64,000 nucleotides of DNA from NCBI GenBank assembly GCA_934454115.1, contig CAKSFQ010000004.1, positions 1-64,000 of the forward strand, given 5' to 3'. The position numbers and the translations under genes are program-made. Shown in pieces: positions 54,411 through 62,335 of the stretch. Each line of letters starts with the position of its first letter. Positions within the stretch are counted from its first letter, which is position 1. This DNA is from an uncultured Clostridia bacterium (GTDB lineage Bacteria; Bacillota; Clostridia; Monoglobales; Monoglobaceae). The notes under the pieces are model-generated. The model searched no databases. It was given only the letters and a program-made list of their open reading frames with translations, and was not told the origin of the DNA.

Positions 54411-54439
54411 ATTATATTGGAATTATGACAAGCGTTCAA
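54411..54439 (-). promoter_or_regulatory. Promoter of the epimerase-Gfo/Idh-NagA-ROK operon
   Basis: On the minus strand TTGAAC (54434-54439), a 17-base spacer and TATAAT (54411-54416), 36 bases before the epimerase ATG. The 632-base gap 54375-55006 also holds the phage-type relic and a terminator, and no gene. Confidence 0.7.
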
Positions 54440-54773
54440 TAACATTATTGCGCTTAAAAACAACAATATTGCTAATTAAAAGTCAAGTCTTGCACACGGT
54501 CCTTCCCGGAGTAAATCGTGAATCGCTATGCCGGGTCTAAAAATCCCAAAGCGTCTGATATTTCTGACACTCTCATTGTATGGGTTTGAAGCAAACGCTT
54601 TGCAGGTCTAATTTTTATATGTGTTTCATATTCAATTGGCGACATTCCGGAGTTTTCTTAAGATGTTATGGCTGACTTTGCTTGTGGAGTACATGGGATG
54701 TTTAAAATCTAACTTTGGGGGTCAGCTCAAAATCGTCCTTATTTTTTGGGGATTGTTATTTTGCTATAGCCCC

Positions 54774-54830
54774 TTTTTCGCACTCTAATCACTTTTTCGC
54801 TTTTTGACCGCTTTGCCGGACCCTGATGGG
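54774..54830 (-). pseudogene. Decayed 3' end of the phage-type gene seen at 41770
   Basis: The stretch TTTTCGCACTCTAATCACTT and following to TTTGCCGGA aligns with 41757-41806 at roughly four of five positions with a small deletion, in the same orientation. It is preceded by a GGGG...CCCC plus T hairpin (about 54748-54778), just as the copy at 41770 is preceded by a terminator. The frame is broken. It is therefore a relic of the same kind of element end. Confidence 0.45.
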
Positions 54831-54862
54831 CCGTTTGCTGCGGATGCCTCTATGACTTAGCG

Positions 54863-54910
54863 TTCTTAAAAAACGGAGGCTCCCGAAGCGCTTGCCGTTT
54901 TTTATTAAGA
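54863..54910. terminator. Terminator-like hairpin before the MBL gene
   Basis: AAAAAACGG (54868-54876) pairs with CCGTTTTTT (54895-54903), extended outside by CTTA/TAAG-type pairing. The T-run works on both strands. Confidence 0.7.
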
Positions 54911-55006
54911 ATCTCTTTACAATTCCCTAAAAATTTGTTAATGTTAAAATAATAGGTCATAGAATTTTTATATAATGATTTATCATGCGCGATAAGGAGG
55001 TTTATC

Positions 55007-55849
55007 ATGAAAATTCAGTTTTTGGGAACGGCGGCGGCCGAGGGCGTGCCGGCAATTTTTTGTGACTGTGAAAGCTGCCAAAGATCACGGGAGCGCGGCG
55101 GAAGAAACATCAGAACGAGAAGTCAGGCATTGATTGATGATAAAATTTTGATTGATTTCCCGGCCGATACCTACATGCACTTTTTAAAATATCAGCTGCC
55201 GCTGTCTAAGATAAAAACCTGTATCGTGACGCATTCGCACTCCGACCACTTCTACCCGGCCGAGATCGAAATGCGAAAAGAGGGCTTTGCGCACGTTGCG
55301 TCAAAGGAGCCGCTGACCTTTTATGTGGGGGAGAGCGGATATCAAATGCTGCGTGCGGTCATCCGCCATGAGAATATTTCTGAGAGGGATGTCAAGGCGG
55401 TAAGAATAGAACCGTTTATGCCGTTTGATGCGGAGGGTTACCGGATTACGCCGATCAGGGCAAGCCACGATAAGGCATCATCGCCGGTTGTGTTTGCGGT
55501 GGAAAAGGGCGGAAAGAAGCTGCTTTACTGTCATGACACCGGCAATCTGTGCGAGGAGAGCATCACGGCGCTGCGCGCAATTACCAAGGAGAAACCGCTG
55601 CAACTGGTATCGCTTGACTGTACCGAGGCAAATAACGCGGTGGTGCCGTACGTGGGACATCTTAATCTCGCGATGGGGGCAGATCTTCGTCAAGCTTTTT
55701 TCAATGCCGGGATTGCGGACGAAAACACCGTGTTTATTCTGAACCATTTTTCGCACAATGCCAAGGATGTTGTCTATGACGATTTTGTAAAAATCGCGGA
55801 GCGGGAGGGCTTTCTCGTGTCCTATGACGGCATGGAATACGAATTTTAA
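55007..55849 (+). CDS. Metallo-beta-lactamase-fold hydrolase, PhnP-like (280 aa)
   Basis: Starts after AAGGAGG. FLGTAAAEGVPAIFCDCESC at the N-terminus resembles PhnP-type and other RNase Z-like phosphodiesterases, with a Cys pair (CDCESC) that may bind structural zinc. The metal motif is THSHSDHF near residue 77. Further His and Asp ligands are in LLYCHDTGN and YVGHLNL and FILNHFSHNA. Expected to hydrolyse a cyclic or linear phosphodiester in the cytosol. It precedes a nucleoside hydrolase gene by 150 bases. Confidence 0.85.
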   Translation: MKIQFLGTAAAEGVPAIFCDCESCQRSRERGGRNIRTRSQALIDDKILIDFPADTYMHFLKYQLPLSKIKTCIVTHSHSDHFYPAEIEMRKEGFAHVASKEPLTFYVGESGYQMLRAVIRHENISERDVKAVRIEPFMPFDAEGYRITPIRASHDKASSPVVFAVEKGGKKLLYCHDTGNLCEESITALRAITKEKPLQLVSLDCTEANNAVVPYVGHLNLAMGADLRQAFFNAGIADENTVFILNHFSHNAKDVVYDDFVKIAEREGFLVSYDGMEYEF

Positions 55850-55999
55850 AACCGAGGTTAAAAACATACCGTACAGCGCGTTTTTCGCCTGGTGATCCGA
55901 TCACAGCCGATTGATGTAAAAATCGAACCGAAACATGATAGCATCTTTGGCAAAAACATGTTATACTGACGAAAAGTCAAAAAGAGAGGAGAATGGAAG

Positions 56000-56917
56000 A
56001 TGGAACCATTTCAATTGCTTTGTAACTTAAGTGTGCCGAAGGGACGGATTGACGCGGTGCTGGACACCGATACCTATAACGAGGTTGACGATCAGTTTGC
56101 ACTTGCCTATATGCTCAAATCGGATGAAAAAATTAACGTAAAGGCCGTTTATGCCGCACCGTTTTATAATGAAAAATCAACCTCGCCGGGCGATGGAATG
56201 CGAAAGAGCTATGACGAAATCATCAAGGTTTTAGATCTGGCTGAGTTTGGGCATTACCGGGATCGGGTTTTTTTGGGGTCAGAGCAGTATATGCCGGATG
56301 AGAATACGCCGGTGGAGTCGGATGCCATGCATGATCTGATCGATCGGGCGAAAACCTATACGCCAAAGAATCCCTTGTATGTCGTGTGCATCGGCGCCGT
56401 AACCAATGTGGCGTCTGCCCTGTGTGCTGCGCCGGAGATCGCGGAAAATATCGTGATTGTCTGGCTGGGCGGCCACGATATTCATCATCGGCTGGGATGC
56501 CGGGAGTTTAATATGATGCAGGACATTGCGGCGGCAAGGATACTTTTTACAAGCAAAGCGCCGCTGGTGCAGCTTTCGTGTGCCGGTGTGGTCAGCGCTT
56601 TTCGGATTGCAGAGCAGGAATTTCAGTTTTGGCTAAAGGGAAAAAACGCACTGTGCGATTTTTTGGTGGACAACGTGATGCGGGCGGAGGCACATTCTAT
56701 GGGCAGACCGTGGTCGCGCATCGTTTGGGACGTGACGGCAGTCGGCTGGCTTTTAAACCAAGACGGGCGTTTTATGGATTCCGTTCTGATGCCGTGCCGG
56801 ATTCCGGAATATGACATGCGCTATGCCTGTGACGCAGACGCGAAGACGATCTGTTATGTAAACGAGATTCAGCGTGACGCATTGCTTGAGGATTTGGTGA
56901 AAAAACTTACAAAATAG
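56000..56917 (+). CDS. Inosine/uridine-preferring nucleoside hydrolase family protein (305 aa)
   Basis: The calcium-binding motif near residue 22 is VLDTDTYNEVDDQFAL, the DTDxxNExDDQ version found in one bacterial clade instead of the classical DxDPGxDD. VVCIGAVTNVASAL, NIVIVWLGGHDI and REFNMMQDIAAARILF are further family blocks, and WDVTAVGWLL is near the end. It should cleave an N-ribosidic or N-glycosidic bond. It overlaps the convergent AraC gene by 11 bases. Confidence 0.87.
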   Translation: MEPFQLLCNLSVPKGRIDAVLDTDTYNEVDDQFALAYMLKSDEKINVKAVYAAPFYNEKSTSPGDGMRKSYDEIIKVLDLAEFGHYRDRVFLGSEQYMPDENTPVESDAMHDLIDRAKTYTPKNPLYVVCIGAVTNVASALCAAPEIAENIVIVWLGGHDIHHRLGCREFNMMQDIAAARILFTSKAPLVQLSCAGVVSAFRIAEQEFQFWLKGKNALCDFLVDNVMRAEAHSMGRPWSRIVWDVTAVGWLLNQDGRFMDSVLMPCRIPEYDMRYACDADAKTICYVNEIQRDALLEDLVKKLTK

Positions 56918-57671
56918 AAGATGCGCCGCGTTGACGGAACCGATTGGGCGTCATTTGATATTTTTTTAAAAACATGGCAGAGAATTGGGAGCCGGTTGAA
57001 AATCCGCAGAGCGCAGCGATTTCCGTACAGGATTTTTTGCTGTTTAAAAGCAGCTCTGCGGCCTTTTTCAATCGGACTTCTATTTGAAATTGCTTGGGTG
57101 ACATGCCGAATTCGTCCGAAAATCGATGCCGAAAATAGTCCGGACTGTAGCCGGTATCCTTTGCAAGCTGCAAAAGATTGAGCGGCTGGTTAAAATACTC
57201 TGTGATATAGGACGCGATGTAGCCGAGGTTTTTGGGCTGCTGCTCATTTCCGGCGGCATAGCGTGCCAAAAGCAAAATGACCTCGGCCAGAAGATGGGAG
57301 ATCAGCGCGTCATAATATGTCTTTTGCTCGGCGGCTTCTTTCATGATTTTTTTCATTATGCTGCCGATTTCCTCATGCCGAAGCATGGGAAAGGCGGCCT
57401 CCTTGATTGCATAGCGCGGAAAATCCGGGCAGCGAAATCCTAAAAAAGACACGGTAGCGTTTGAAAAATGCACTTCGCTGTGCGGCGTGTTTGGGTAGAC
57501 GAGATAGAGCGTTCCGTCCTGCAGCGGATAGGTGTCTTGGCGCATGGTAAGTACGCCGTCTGCTTGATCAAAGAAGACGAGCTCAAAGCAATCGTGAGCA
57601 TGACGCTCTACCGAGGTATTTTTTTCTCTGCCTTGCATCAAAGAAAAGAAGGTTAGGGACGGGTTTTGCAT
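56907..57671 (-). CDS. AraC-family transcriptional regulator (254 aa)
   Basis: The N-terminal cupin has ERHAHDCFELVFF and VYPNTPHSE. The C-terminal helix-turn-helix pair is LLQLAKDTGYSPDYFRHRF, then LCGFSTGSQFSAMFLKKYQ and TPNRF. It lies 59 bases downstream of the retron reverse transcriptase on the same strand and may be read from the same transcript. Its natural target is more likely the nucleoside-hydrolase gene that it faces. Confidence 0.9.
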   Translation of the reverse strand: MQNPSLTFFSLMQGREKNTSVERHAHDCFELVFFDQADGVLTMRQDTYPLQDGTLYLVYPNTPHSEVHFSNATVSFLGFRCPDFPRYAIKEAAFPMLRHEEIGSIMKKIMKEAAEQKTYYDALISHLLAEVILLLARYAAGNEQQPKNLGYIASYITEYFNQPLNLLQLAKDTGYSPDYFRHRFSDEFGMSPKQFQIEVRLKKAAELLLNSKKSCTEIAALCGFSTGSQFSAMFLKKYQMTPNRFRQRGASSIL

Positions 57672-57730
57672 TGCGGATTCACCTCGCTGATTGTTTTACG
57701 TGCAAATCGTTTTAAGACTTTCCGGATCTG

Positions 57731-58675
57731 TCATTTTGGCGAAAGAATCCGGGATTTTTTTGTGCGCAGCATCGCTAAAAGGTCGGACCTTGCGGCGCGC
57801 ATTTTTTTGTCGTCTTTCCGCACGGACAGGGCATAGCTTACCTGCCCCAAAAGGCGGCGGAGATGCGTTTCCTCGTCCGTCAAAATGCCGCGGCGGCGGC
57901 AATGTTCCGCGATGCCGTATTTTTTGCAATAGTACACCTCTTGCAGCAGTGCGCGGCGAAAATCGCGCGGCGTCTGCGGTTTTTGGTTCACGACAATCCC
58001 GGTGACGCACTGCCGGTTGTGCGGCAGGGCAAACACGGTCTTTTTGGGATTTAAAAAGAAACCGTACTGACGGAGTAATCCTTGTACGTACGTTTTTACC
58101 TCATCCTTGTCAAAGCTGCCGGAGAAAGTAAGATCATCGCAGTAACGGGTATAGACGATACCGCATGCGTGGCACCAAAGCCCCAGCTGATTGTCAAAAT
58201 CGCGCATGACAAGGTTTGAGATAGCCGGAGAAGTAGGGGCGCCTTGCGGCAGCGCGTCCTTATGATAACAAAGCAGGGTCAGAAGAATGCGCAGCGGTTC
58301 GGCATAAATGGTTGACGGAAAAGCCGCCGCCTTGACCTGCTGATAAAAAATCGAATCAAAAAACGCATGAATGTCCAGCTTGAGCAGCATGGGCGGCGCA
58401 AGATGCGGCAGTGCGTTGCGCCGCGGACTGCCGCCGTCGCGGTAAGCGGTGGCGTAGGGCGAAATCTCCATCGGCAAAAGCAGTACCTCTAAAATTCTCT
58501 TTTGGATCTGTTTTAAGATCGCATCCGGCACAAAGAGGCGGCGTACAGTGCCGTCTTTTTTGGGAACGGAAACGGGCCGGTAATGCGAGGTAACCCGGTT
58601 GCTGACCGCATAAAGCGTTTTTGCCGGGATATTTAAGTCATGTTCCAGGGAGGAAAGCTCCCGATAGATAATCAT
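57731..58675 (-). CDS. Retron reverse transcriptase (314 aa)
   Basis: The start is ATG 58675 (MIIYRELSSLEHDL), preceded by GGGGAGGGACG; an upstream-extended frame runs through the retron RNA and is not credible. All retron-RT hallmarks are seen: NALPH (the NAxxH motif), LLKLDIHAFFDSI, QGAPTSPAISN, YTRYCDDLTFSG with the catalytic YxDD, NPKKT and CVTGIVVN (the VTG motif). The length is typical of a stand-alone retron RT without a fused effector. The upstream RNA at 58696-58873 has a1/a2 arms. The enzyme should prime cDNA from the 2'-OH of the branching G. No known effector is adjacent; the next gene is an AraC regulator. Confidence 0.93.
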   Translation of the reverse strand: MIIYRELSSLEHDLNIPAKTLYAVSNRVTSHYRPVSVPKKDGTVRRLFVPDAILKQIQKRILEVLLLPMEISPYATAYRDGGSPRRNALPHLAPPMLLKLDIHAFFDSIFYQQVKAAAFPSTIYAEPLRILLTLLCYHKDALPQGAPTSPAISNLVMRDFDNQLGLWCHACGIVYTRYCDDLTFSGSFDKDEVKTYVQGLLRQYGFFLNPKKTVFALPHNRQCVTGIVVNQKPQTPRDFRRALLQEVYYCKKYGIAEHCRRRGILTDEETHLRRLLGQVSYALSVRKDDKKMRAARSDLLAMLRTKKSRILSPK

Positions 58676-58695
58676 AAAAAGCGTCCCTCCCCACG

Positions 58696-58873
58696 CGGAG
58701 CAATACAAAGGTGTATGGCGCGGCGCTAAGCTATATTGATGCACAGCGGCGCTGTGCCTGTTTCTATATAGCGTGCGGCACGTCTGCGCCGTGGGCGCAT
58801 TCGCATTCGTTTTTTGATTGCCGCCGGCGACTCGCCGGCGGTGCGAAAGATTTCGCATATCGCTATTGCTCCG
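58696..58873 (-). ncRNA. Retron msr-msd RNA (candidate, about 178 nt)
   Basis: On the minus strand CGGAGCAATA (a1, 58864-58873) and TATTGCTCCG (a2, 58696-58705) are perfectly complementary. AGC directly at the end of a1 supplies a candidate branching G, as in known retrons. Then come msr-like hairpins TGCGAAA/TTTCGCA (58842-58857) and CCGCCGGCGA/TCGCCGGCGG (58821-58841). These are followed by GCGCC/GGCGC (58786-58798) and a composite stem CTATAT...GCACAGC/GCTGTGC...ATATAG (58731-58771) that could be the msd. a2 ends 20 bases before the RT start codon, the canonical order. Confidence 0.75.
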
Positions 58874-58875
58874 AT

Positions 58876-58928
58876 TGATAAAACGCGGCCGCAAACCAAA
58901 AGCGGTGTACTGAGCCCCGTTTTTATCA
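58876..58928 (-). other. Hairpin in the retron leader
   Basis: Between the promoter and a1 the leader RNA can fold through TGATAAAAACG and CGTTTTATCA, with an inner CCGC/GCGG stem. It lies outside the a1/a2-bounded element and may protect the 5' end or take part in regulation. Confidence 0.4.
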
Positions 58929-58953
58929 GCAAATTAAATTGGTATGCGGCGTC

Positions 58954-58982
58954 ATCATAACACGGCCATATGGAATTGTCAA
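58954..58982 (-). promoter_or_regulatory. Retron promoter
   Basis: On the minus strand TTGACA (58977-58982), a 17-base spacer and TATGAT (58954-58959). Transcription would begin near 58947, about 75 bases before a1. The gap 58676-59028 is thus fully explained by promoter, leader and retron RNA. Confidence 0.75.
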
Positions 58983-59028
58983 GACAGGCTTCCGTATGCC
59001 CGGTCAATATGCCCTAGCGGTGTATGAT

Positions 59029-60411
59029 TTATTTTGCGCTCAGATATTTACGGATAATGTTTCTGGCGATCGGCCCGGCGTTGGTGCCGCCGGCGCCGCC
59101 GTCATATTCCAGCAATACGGCGACCGCAATCTGCGGATTTTCTGCCGGGGCATAGCCGACAAACCAGGCGTGATCCTTGTCGGTCTCATTTTCTGCGGTA
59201 CCGGTTTTTCCGGCAACGGTGATGCCGGAGATCCGGCTGCTTTTGCCGGTTCCGTTTTCGACAACGTTTTGCATCAGTTCGCCGAGATAGTCGGCACATT
59301 CTGTGCTCAGCGCCTCATAGAGTACCGAGGGCTTGGTCTGCGAGAGCGTCAGCCCGGAGGAGGTGGTGACCGAATCGACCACATAGGGCTTCATCATAGT
59401 ACCGCCGTTGGCAACGGCCGCGCCCATCATCGCGACGTGCAGCGGCGTCATCAGCAGCTGACCCTGCCCGATCGAAACCAGAGCGGCATCGGCATTTGTC
59501 ATCTTTTTATACTGGATTTGGCTCTTGCTGGAGGCAAGGTCAAAGTCGATGCTTTTGTTGATTCCAAACCGCTCTGCCATCTCCAGTACCTTGTCACTGC
59601 CCATCTCATAGCCCAGGGTACAAAAGGCAAAGTTGCTCGATACCGCAAAGGCGCGTTTTAAATCGATTTCGCCATAGGCCGTCTTGCCATAGTTATCGAC
59701 ATGCAGCCCGTCCTGCTCAAACTTGCCCGTGTCCTGAAAGGTTTCGGCGATGCGCCCGGTCTCGTATGCGGCGGCAGCCGTTGCGATTTTATACGTTGAT
59801 CCCGGCGGATAGAGTCCCTGAGTCGCTCTGGCTAAGAGCGGAGAATCCTTGCGCTCGACAATGGTGTTCCAGTCGGCCTCTAAGCGTTCGGCGTTGGGGT
59901 CAAAATCCGGATAGCTTACCATCGCCAAAATTTTGCCGGTGCGCGGCTCAAGGGCGACCACCGCGCCGCTGCGCCCGTTTAACTGATCGTAGGTGTATTG
60001 TTGCAGTGAATTTTGGATGGTGAGATTTAAATCATAACCGGCGCGCAGCTCGTGAAAGCTGATGGAGATGTCGCCCTGTCCCAAAAGCTGTTTGTCGTAG
60101 GTCATCTCCAGCTGGCTCTTGCCATAGGTGCGGGAGCAATAGCCGATAATGTGACTGTATAGCTTTCCCTTCGGATAGCGGCGGATGCGTTCATCGCCGT
60201 TTACCTCTGTTTCGGCCAGCAAAAGGCCGTCACTGTCATAGATGTTGCCGCGTTTAACAAATTTTTCGTCCTCCCACTGGCGTTTGTTGTAGGGGTTTGC
60301 CGCGACCTTCTTGGCTTCAAACATGTTAAAATATAAAAGATAGGTCACCAGAGACAAAAACATCAGACATACCGCGATCAGCACGCGGATCATGCGTTTA
60401 TTTGGATTCAT
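59029..60411 (-). CDS. Penicillin-binding transpeptidase, FtsI/PBP2-like (460 aa)
   Basis: The start at ATG 60411 (MNPNKRMIRVLIAV) has GGAGG within the end of the FtsW-like gene; the longer frame to 60513 is an artefact. One N-terminal membrane anchor (about residues 8-28) is followed by a short N-terminal domain with RGNIYDSDG. The transpeptidase domain has PPGSTYK (SxxK), AVSSNFAF (SxN) and AGKTGTAE (KTG). It lacks the large pedestal or PASTA domains of other PBPs, so it is the compact type paired with a SEDS protein. It cross-links peptidoglycan outside the membrane. Confidence 0.94.
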   Translation of the reverse strand: MNPNKRMIRVLIAVCLMFLSLVTYLLYFNMFEAKKVAANPYNKRQWEDEKFVKRGNIYDSDGLLLAETEVNGDERIRRYPKGKLYSHIIGYCSRTYGKSQLEMTYDKQLLGQGDISISFHELRAGYDLNLTIQNSLQQYTYDQLNGRSGAVVALEPRTGKILAMVSYPDFDPNAERLEADWNTIVERKDSPLLARATQGLYPPGSTYKIATAAAAYETGRIAETFQDTGKFEQDGLHVDNYGKTAYGEIDLKRAFAVSSNFAFCTLGYEMGSDKVLEMAERFGINKSIDFDLASSKSQIQYKKMTNADAALVSIGQGQLLMTPLHVAMMGAAVANGGTMMKPYVVDSVTTSSGLTLSQTKPSVLYEALSTECADYLGELMQNVVENGTGKSSRISGITVAGKTGTAENETDKDHAWFVGYAPAENPQIAVAVLLEYDGGAGGTNAGPIARNIIRKYLSAK

Positions 60412-61648
60412 CGCTGCCGCCTCCTTGTCCTTTTTCGGCCTTTTTTGAGATGGCCTGAATGATGCCGAGCGAGATAAAGTTAACCACAATCGAGGTGCCG
60501 CCGTAGCTGACAAAGGGGAGCGTAATCCCGGTCAGCGGTATCATTTTAATGACGCCGCCGACGATGATAAAGGTCTGGACAGAGAACATCAGCGTCAGTC
60601 CCAAAGACACCGCTTTATCAAAGGGGTCACGGGCGGTAATCGAAATTTTAAAGCAGCGGTAGGCAATCAAAAAGAATAAAATGATAATGGCCGCGCCGCC
60701 GAAAACGCCCATTTCCTCGCATACGGCCGCAAAGATAAAGTCCGAGTGTACCTCCGGGATGTAGCCCGGCGATCCGTTGCCGAGTCCGCGCCCGAAATAT
60801 CCGCCCGACGCGATGGCAAAGAGGGATTGCGTAATCTGATAGCCCTTATTGGAAATGTCAGTCCAGGGGTTGAGCCAGGTACTGACCCGTACCTGGATAT
60901 GGTATAAAAATTTATAGCCGAGCAGGGCAACCACCGAGGCAAGGCCTATATTAAAGGCGAGAAAACCGAACTTTTCTTCATAGACATAAATCATAAAGAT
61001 GTAAATGAAGAAAAAGACCAAAATGCTTCCCCAGTCGCGCTGCAGAACCAGAAAACCGATAAAAAGGTAGGTGCCGCACCAGGTAATCCATTTCGGAGAC
61101 AGGCGCAGAAACGGCTTTGTCCAGGACTTTGCATAATAGCAGGACAAAAAGAAGATGAATAAAATTTTGGTGATTTCGGATGGCTGAAACGAAAAATTGC
61201 GAATGACAATCCAGTTTTTTGAGCCGTTGATGTTGGTGCCAAAGAGCAGCGTGGCAAAAAAGAGCCCGATGCCGGCCAGCAGATAAAAGAACCAGAGCCG
61301 GTTCCAGAACCGGATATTGTAGTAGATCACATAGGCGGCAAAGAACCCGACGCCGCCCAGCGCCACCCACATAATCTGGCGGATGCCGTAATCAATTTTA
61401 ATGCGGCACAGCAATAAAACGCCGATGGTAATCAGCATGCATGCCATCAGAACAATAAACTTGTCCCCCATTTTGGCTAAAATAATGACGGTGTAAATTA
61501 ACATAAACAGCAAAAGCAGACCCGCACCCACATAGAGAATGTTACGGTTGCTTTGATTGCCGATGTATAAAAGTCCAAAGCCAAGCAAATGCATCAGCAT
61601 CAGCAGATAGGCCGGAAACCGATAGTTGGCGCCTTTATATCTTCCCAT
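60398..61648 (-). CDS. FtsW/RodA/SpoVE-family SEDS glycosyltransferase (416 aa)
   Basis: I start at ATG 61648 (MGRYKGANYRFPAYLL) after AAAGGA; the longer frame to 61699 overlaps the FHA gene. About ten membrane segments are visible. SEDS signatures include FGTNINGSKNWI, QPSEITKILFIFF and QRDWGSILVFF, then GNGSPGYIPEVHSDFIFAAVCEEMG and PFVSYGGTS near the end. It polymerises lipid II together with the partner transpeptidase encoded next, with a 14-base gene overlap. Confidence 0.94.
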   Translation of the reverse strand: MGRYKGANYRFPAYLLMLMHLLGFGLLYIGNQSNRNILYVGAGLLLLFMLIYTVIILAKMGDKFIVLMACMLITIGVLLLCRIKIDYGIRQIMWVALGGVGFFAAYVIYYNIRFWNRLWFFYLLAGIGLFFATLLFGTNINGSKNWIVIRNFSFQPSEITKILFIFFLSCYYAKSWTKPFLRLSPKWITWCGTYLFIGFLVLQRDWGSILVFFFIYIFMIYVYEEKFGFLAFNIGLASVVALLGYKFLYHIQVRVSTWLNPWTDISNKGYQITQSLFAIASGGYFGRGLGNGSPGYIPEVHSDFIFAAVCEEMGVFGGAAIIILFFLIAYRCFKISITARDPFDKAVSLGLTLMFSVQTFIIVGGVIKMIPLTGITLPFVSYGGTSIVVNFISLGIIQAISKKAEKGQGGGSDESK

Positions 61649-61670
61649 AAAGCGGTCCTTTCTGCTGCGA

Positions 61671-62123
61671 TTACAGCTCGAATACAAAGTGGATACCACC
61701 GACCGAAATCTCGTCCTCCGGGTCTAAAATCACACGGCGGGCAATGCGCTGTCCATTGACGCAGGTTCCGTTACGGCTTCCCAAATCCTCTAAATACCAT
61801 TCTCCGTTCTCGAACCAGATTTCCACGTGTTTTAAAGAGATGTATTTTTCGCGCAGGACGATATCGCAGCTCTTGTCCCGGCCGATGACGGCATGGTCGT
61901 AAATCATGTAGCGGTTTTTCAGATTCAGTTCCGTTTTATTTTTGCTGTGCAGCGGCCGAAGGCTGGCCGTTGCCGCACCGCTGACGTTGACGGACTCGTT
62001 TTCAAAACGGTTCATCTTTCGGATATCCAGATAGATCAGGCGAATCACCCCAAAGATAAACAGATATATGATAAAGGTGAAGATATAACTGAGCACGGAG
62101 GATAAAAAATTATAAAAGGGCAT
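61671..62123 (-). CDS. Membrane-anchored FHA-domain protein (150 aa)
   Basis: One N-terminal membrane segment (about residues 8-30) is followed by a cytosolic FHA domain: AVIGRDKSCDIVL, ISLKHVEI (Ser/His phosphothreonine contact) and LEDLGSRNGTCVNG. FHA domains read phosphothreonine, so this links the SEDS-PBP pair to Ser/Thr kinase signalling. The order FHA, FtsW/RodA, PBP is common in Clostridia and Actinobacteria. Confidence 0.93.
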   Translation of the reverse strand: MPFYNFLSSVLSYIFTFIIYLFIFGVIRLIYLDIRKMNRFENESVNVSGAATASLRPLHSKNKTELNLKNRYMIYDHAVIGRDKSCDIVLREKYISLKHVEIWFENGEWYLEDLGSRNGTCVNGQRIARRVILDPEDEISVGGIHFVFEL

Positions 62124-62200
62124 AAGAGATACCTCTCTTTCGGCAAGGCATGATACGCCTTGTATGTTTATGCGATGCTTTCATGGATTCCTTTTCTGTT

Positions 62201-62229
62201 ATTATACACAAATGCGGAAGGTTCGTCAA
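62201..62229 (-). promoter_or_regulatory. Promoter of the FHA-FtsW-PBP operon
   Basis: On the minus strand TTGACG (62224-62229), a 17-base spacer and TATAAT (62201-62206). The -35 lies in the centre of a perfect palindrome (62214-62237). Confidence 0.7.
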
Positions 62230-62237
62230 CCTTCCGC
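62214..62237. promoter_or_regulatory. Palindrome over the -35 of the FHA operon
   Basis: GCGGAAGGTT and AACCTTCCGC form 10-base perfect arms around CGTC. It looks like a terminator stem, but neither strand has a T-run next to it, and it covers the -35 of the leftward promoter. An operator role is therefore at least as likely. Confidence 0.45.
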
Positions 62238-62241
62238 GTGG

Positions 62242-62264
62242 TTCGGATTGCTAACATCAGGTTA
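62242..62264. repeat. Solo copy of the MITE-like end
   Basis: TTCGGATTGCTAACATCAGG plus TTA is the inverted form of the left end at 44709-44731, with 21 of 23 positions matching. No partner end is found within a few hundred bases, so it is a solo end or the border of a larger or decayed copy. Confidence 0.55.
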
Positions 62265-62276
62265 AAGAAAAAAGTC

Positions 62277-62305
62277 TTGCAGTTATTCCGGCGACATGCT
62301 AAAAT
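62277..62305 (+). promoter_or_regulatory. Promoter of adenine deaminase
   Basis: TTGCAG (62277-62282), a 17-base spacer and TAAAAT (62300-62305), 30 bases before the ATG at 62336. It starts only 12 bases after the solo repeat end. Confidence 0.6.
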
Positions 62306-62335
62306 AGAAAAAAGTCGGCGAAAGGGGCAGATAGG

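Noticed and set aside
58676..58894. Upstream extension of the reverse transcriptase frame
   Set aside because: It would translate the structured retron RNA; the ATG at 58675 has GGGGAGG at the right distance and matches the expected RT start.
60412..60513. Upstream extension of the PBP
   Set aside because: It overlaps the FtsW-like gene by over 100 bases and lacks a ribosome site, whereas ATG 60411 is followed by a membrane anchor.
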